From Microbacteriaceae bacterium VKM Ac-2854 (lineage in GTDB: Bacteria; Actinomycetota; Actinomycetes; Actinomycetales; Microbacteriaceae), in NCBI GenBank assembly GCA_013205085.1, contig JABMLH010000001.1:868001-932000 (forward strand): a stretch of 64,000 nt of DNA, written 5' to 3'. The notes under the pieces are model-generated. The model was not told the origin of the DNA, did no database searches, and saw only the letters and a program-made list of their open reading frames with translations. Position 1 is the stretch's first letter, and each line of letters begins with the position of its first letter. This document shows positions 61,578-64,000 of the stretch, piece by piece. The translations under genes were made by a program, and so were the position numbers.

Positions 61578-62221
61578 TGGATCTCGCGAGCTACCTGCCC
61601 AAGCTGCTCGACGGCCTCGCCGTCAGCCTCCAGCTCACCGTCATCTCGGTCGTCGGAGGCTACCTGATCGGCCTCGTCTTCGCCCTCGGTGGCGCCTCGG
61701 TCCGGCCCTGGCTGCGCTGGCCGACCATCGTCGTCATCGAGATCGGCCGCGGCATCCCCGCGCTCGTCGTCCTCTACATCGCCTACTACGGTCTGCCGTC
61801 GATCGGCATCCTGCTGGAAAGCTTCACCGCGGCGGCGTGCGCCCTGACCTTCACGGTCGCCGCCTACTCGTCCGAGACGATCCGCGCGGGTCTGCAATCC
61901 GTGCCGGCCGCTCAACGCGAGGCGTCGGCCGCGCTCGGACTTTCGGCGTTCACGACCTTCGGCCGGATCGTGCTGCCGCAAGGGATGCGATCCGCGGTCC
62001 CGGCGCTGATGGGCCTGGCGATCCAGTCCTTCCAGGGCACGTCACTGGCGTACTCGATCTCGGTGAACGAGCTGATGAGCCAGTCGTATCAGGTCAGCAA
62101 CACCACCTTCGAATACCTGAACACCTACGCCGTCACCGGACTCATCTACGTCGTCATCGCGGTCCCCGCGACCTGGCTCTCGATGCTCGTCGAGCGCCGG
62201 CTCGCCCGCGGCCACGTGTGA
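61577..62221 (+). CDS. Amino-acid-type ABC transporter permease (second)
   Basis: 214 aa, five helices and EAA loop EASAALGLSAFTTFGRIVLPQGMR. Paralogous to the preceding permease, with which it forms a heterodimer channel. It is followed after 35 bases by the monooxygenase gene. Confidence 0.92.
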   Translation: MDLASYLPKLLDGLAVSLQLTVISVVGGYLIGLVFALGGASVRPWLRWPTIVVIEIGRGIPALVVLYIAYYGLPSIGILLESFTAAACALTFTVAAYSSETIRAGLQSVPAAQREASAALGLSAFTTFGRIVLPQGMRSAVPALMGLAIQSFQGTSLAYSISVNELMSQSYQVSNTTFEYLNTYAVTGLIYVVIAVPATWLSMLVERRLARGHV

Positions 62222-62256
62222 CCCCCCTTCATCCGCATTCGAAAGGAACCATTTCC

Positions 62257-63576
62257 ATGCCCCGCTATTGCGTGATCGGTGCCGGCGCCGCCGGCATCTC
62301 CGCCCTGCAGAAGCTCCGCGCCGCCGGCTACGACGTCGATTGCTACGAGAAGACCGACCGCGTCGGCGGCCACTGGCACACCGACTACGACGCCTTGCAC
62401 CTGATCACCTCGCGCGACATGACGCACTTCGAGGACTTCCCGATGCCGGCGGACTACCCGCCGTTCCCGCGGCGCGACCAGGTGCGCAGCTACCTCGAGT
62501 CGTACGCCGCGGCGAACGGTCTGTACGACGTGATCCGCTTCGAGACGCCCGTCTCCTCCGTCCGGCCGATCGAGTCGGACGGCCCGATCGGCTCGCTCGG
62601 CTGGCGCGTCACCCTGGAGAACGGCGAGGTGCACGCGTACGACGGCGTCCTCGTGGCGAACGGACACCTGTGGGATCAGAAGGTGCCGACAGTCCCGGGC
62701 GTGTTCACCGGCACGCAGATCCACTCCGGCTCCTACCGCAACACCGGCGACATCGTCGGCGATCGTGTGCTCGTCGTCGGCGCCGGGAACTCCGGCTGCG
62801 ACCTCGCCGTCGACGCGGCCCAGCACCGGTTCGACGTCGACATCGTGATCCGGCAGGGCACGTTCTTCCAGCCCAAGAGCTACTTCGGCGTGCCGCGCCA
62901 GGAGGTGGCGTGGCTGGCCGAGTTCGCGCCGGAGGAGCAGGACCTGATCTCGCGCCTCCTGGCTCGGGTCACCATCGGCGAGTGGCACAACTATCCGGGC
63001 CTGCCCGAGCCCAAGGCCAAGACCCTCGCGGAAGGGCGCACCGTCGTGAACAACCTGCTGCTGTACTGGCTGCAGCACGGCCGCGTCCGGGTTGTGCCGG
63101 GGATCAGCGGCTTCGATGGCAACACCGTGCACTTCAGCGACGGCAGCTCCCGCGACTACGACACCATCCTGTGGGCGACGGGATTCCACGCCAGTGTGCC
63201 GTTCCTCGACGAGAGCCTCATCGCAAGGCGCAACGGCACCCCGCTGCGTTACGCGGGCGGCATCGTCCCCGTCGGCCTGGAGAAGCTGTACTACATCGGT
63301 CTCGCAGCGCCGCGCGGCCCGCAGATCCCGGTGTACGGCGAGCAGACGAAGCTCGCGCTGCGCATCATCGAGCTGCACGAGCAGGCGGAGCGCGGCGGCG
63401 CCGGGATCGAGGCGTACCTCGCGGGGTTGCAGGAGTCCGACGACCGGATCGACATCGTCCGCGCCGTCTGGAACGAGCAGATGGCGGACACCGCCCGGCT
63501 GCTCGACGCCTTCGGCCTCGCGCGGACGAGCGCGATGGGGGAGGCGCACGAGGTGATGGGGAGCGCCGTTTCGTGA
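62257..63576 (+). CDS. Flavin-containing monooxygenase (class B type)
   Basis: 439 aa. FAD motif GAGAAG (8-13), the FMO fingerprint FTGTQIHSGSY (150-160, FxGxxxHxxxY), the NADPH motif GAGNSG (175-180) and ATGFH in the C-terminal half. Such enzymes N- or S-oxygenate or perform Baeyer-Villiger reactions. AAAGGA precedes the ATG. Its place after an importer and two SDRs suggests oxidation of the imported compound. Confidence 0.92.
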   Translation: MPRYCVIGAGAAGISALQKLRAAGYDVDCYEKTDRVGGHWHTDYDALHLITSRDMTHFEDFPMPADYPPFPRRDQVRSYLESYAAANGLYDVIRFETPVSSVRPIESDGPIGSLGWRVTLENGEVHAYDGVLVANGHLWDQKVPTVPGVFTGTQIHSGSYRNTGDIVGDRVLVVGAGNSGCDLAVDAAQHRFDVDIVIRQGTFFQPKSYFGVPRQEVAWLAEFAPEEQDLISRLLARVTIGEWHNYPGLPEPKAKTLAEGRTVVNNLLLYWLQHGRVRVVPGISGFDGNTVHFSDGSSRDYDTILWATGFHASVPFLDESLIARRNGTPLRYAGGIVPVGLEKLYYIGLAAPRGPQIPVYGEQTKLALRIIELHEQAERGGAGIEAYLAGLQESDDRIDIVRAVWNEQMADTARLLDAFGLARTSAMGEAHEVMGSAVS

Positions 63577-63665
63577 CCGAGCCGCAGACGGATGGGGCCG
63601 TGGCGGCGTCCGACGCCGCGACGGCCCCGGTCACCGAGGCCGTCGTCATCCTCGGCGACAACTGA
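63573..63665 (+). CDS. Possible 30-residue coupled peptide
   Basis: A GTG overlapping the monooxygenase stop (GTGA) opens a 30-codon frame (VTEPQTDGAVAASDAATAPV and ten more residues ending VVILGDN). It may be a small protein or the remnant start of a lost gene. No clear ribosome binding site. Confidence 0.35.
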   Translation: MTEPQTDGAVAASDAATAPVTEAVVILGDN

Positions 63666-63747
63666 GCGGCTACGAACGGCGGGCGGGCTTGCGTCGCGGC
63701 TCGGCCGCCGTCCCCTCCGTGACTCGGAGCGGCGCGGGCGACTCGTG

Positions 63748-64000
63748 TCAGGGCACAACGACGGGCTTGCCGACGGTGTGCCCGCGTTGGACCTTCTCGT
63801 GCGCGATCGCCGCTTCCTCCAGGGTGTAGCGGTGCTCGATGTTCAGGGCGAACCCGGGGAGCGCGGCGGCTTCGGCGAAGCCGTCGCGCGGATTCGTGGC
63901 GCGGGTGGCGCCGGCGGAGACTCGGGCTCCGAGTCGCGGGGCGGTGAAGTCGGAGATCGAGATCACCTTCGTCGGGTCGCCCGTCAGTTCGATGAGGTCG
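63748..64000 (-). CDS. Zinc-type alcohol dehydrogenase/quinone reductase, C-terminal end (partial)
   Basis: The last 83 residues are in the window; the gene enters from the right edge. DLIELTGDPTKVISISDF and the C-terminal YTLEEAAIAHEKVQRGHTVGKPVVVP are typical of MDR-superfamily NADPH:quinone reductases, the last being the classic A-H-x-x-x-x-G-K-x-V tail. The catalytic part is outside the window. Confidence 0.88.
   Translation of the reverse strand, partial: DLIELTGDPTKVISISDFTAPRLGARVSAGATRATNPRDGFAEAAALPGFALNIEHRYTLEEAAIAHEKVQRGHTVGKPVVVP

Noticed and set aside
1-64000. GGATGC/GCATCC hexamers seem frequent, considered as an orientation signal
   Set aside because: They follow the coding strand of each gene (Ala-Asp-Ala codons) rather than a replication direction, and I cannot count enrichment reliably by eye.

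Overview
The window is a GC-rich, densely packed actinobacterial chromosome segment. GTG starts, 1-4 base start/stop overlaps, twin-arginine and lipobox leaders, ANTAR regulators and an Asp23/DUF6286/DUF2273 cluster point to a Microbacteriaceae-type organism (family level is inference; no 16S is present). There are no phage genes, insertion sequences, CRISPR arrays or rRNA. One tRNA-Ser(UGA) is present.

Layout. 1-3521: 3' end of a urease operon (ureC end, ureF, ureG, ureD, nickel transporter). 3585-7939: fatty acid desaturase, PspA and a TPM-domain membrane protein. 8066-8751: VapBC toxin-antitoxin. 8919-16532: Old Yellow Enzyme, Tat-exported ferritin-like protein, two GAF-ANTAR regulators, hydrolase, lipoate ligase, a secreted protein and an acetyltransferase. 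16634-18660: solitary DNA methyltransferase and a PD-(D/E)XK-like protein. 18760-21350: LacI regulator and GH1 beta-glucosidase with an operator. 21511-24875: DHA2 drug exporter and a LamG-type secreted protein. 25117-32321: MurE-like ligase, two-component system, and three secreted or cell-wall proteins. 32403-36354: divergent Asp23/ECF-sigma envelope-stress cluster. 36435-40866: glutamate-type ABC transporter with LysR regulator. 40948-51418: ribokinase, GH114 lipoprotein, aldo/keto reductase, phosphoglucomutase, prephenate dehydratase, MbfA-like iron exporter, lipid kinase, SerRS, HAD phosphatase. 51560-51647: tRNA. 51729-56559: RraA-like aldolase, orphan peptide-binding lipoprotein, 2-hydroxyacid dehydrogenase and a double-IclR regulator. 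56627-63665: LysR-controlled cluster of two SDRs, a complete amino-acid-type ABC importer and a flavin monooxygenase, read as uptake and oxidation of an unknown small molecule. 63748-64000: 3' end of a zinc-type dehydrogenase.

The most unusual feature is a set of dispersed palindromic elements in the gaps between genes. Family A (GCGAAAAGTTGCAG stem) has six copies, family B (GCGAGGGACCC cruciform) four, family C (AAGGGTTGTCAC stem) three and family D (GGTTGAGCCTGCCGAAACC) three. Families A and B always sit at the 3' end of genes. One family C copy, with a second palindrome, lies in frame inside ureF and adds about 30 residues, and one family B copy supplies the C-terminus and stop codon of a membrane protein gene. 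This looks like an active or recently active small palindromic repeat system that can enter coding sequence.
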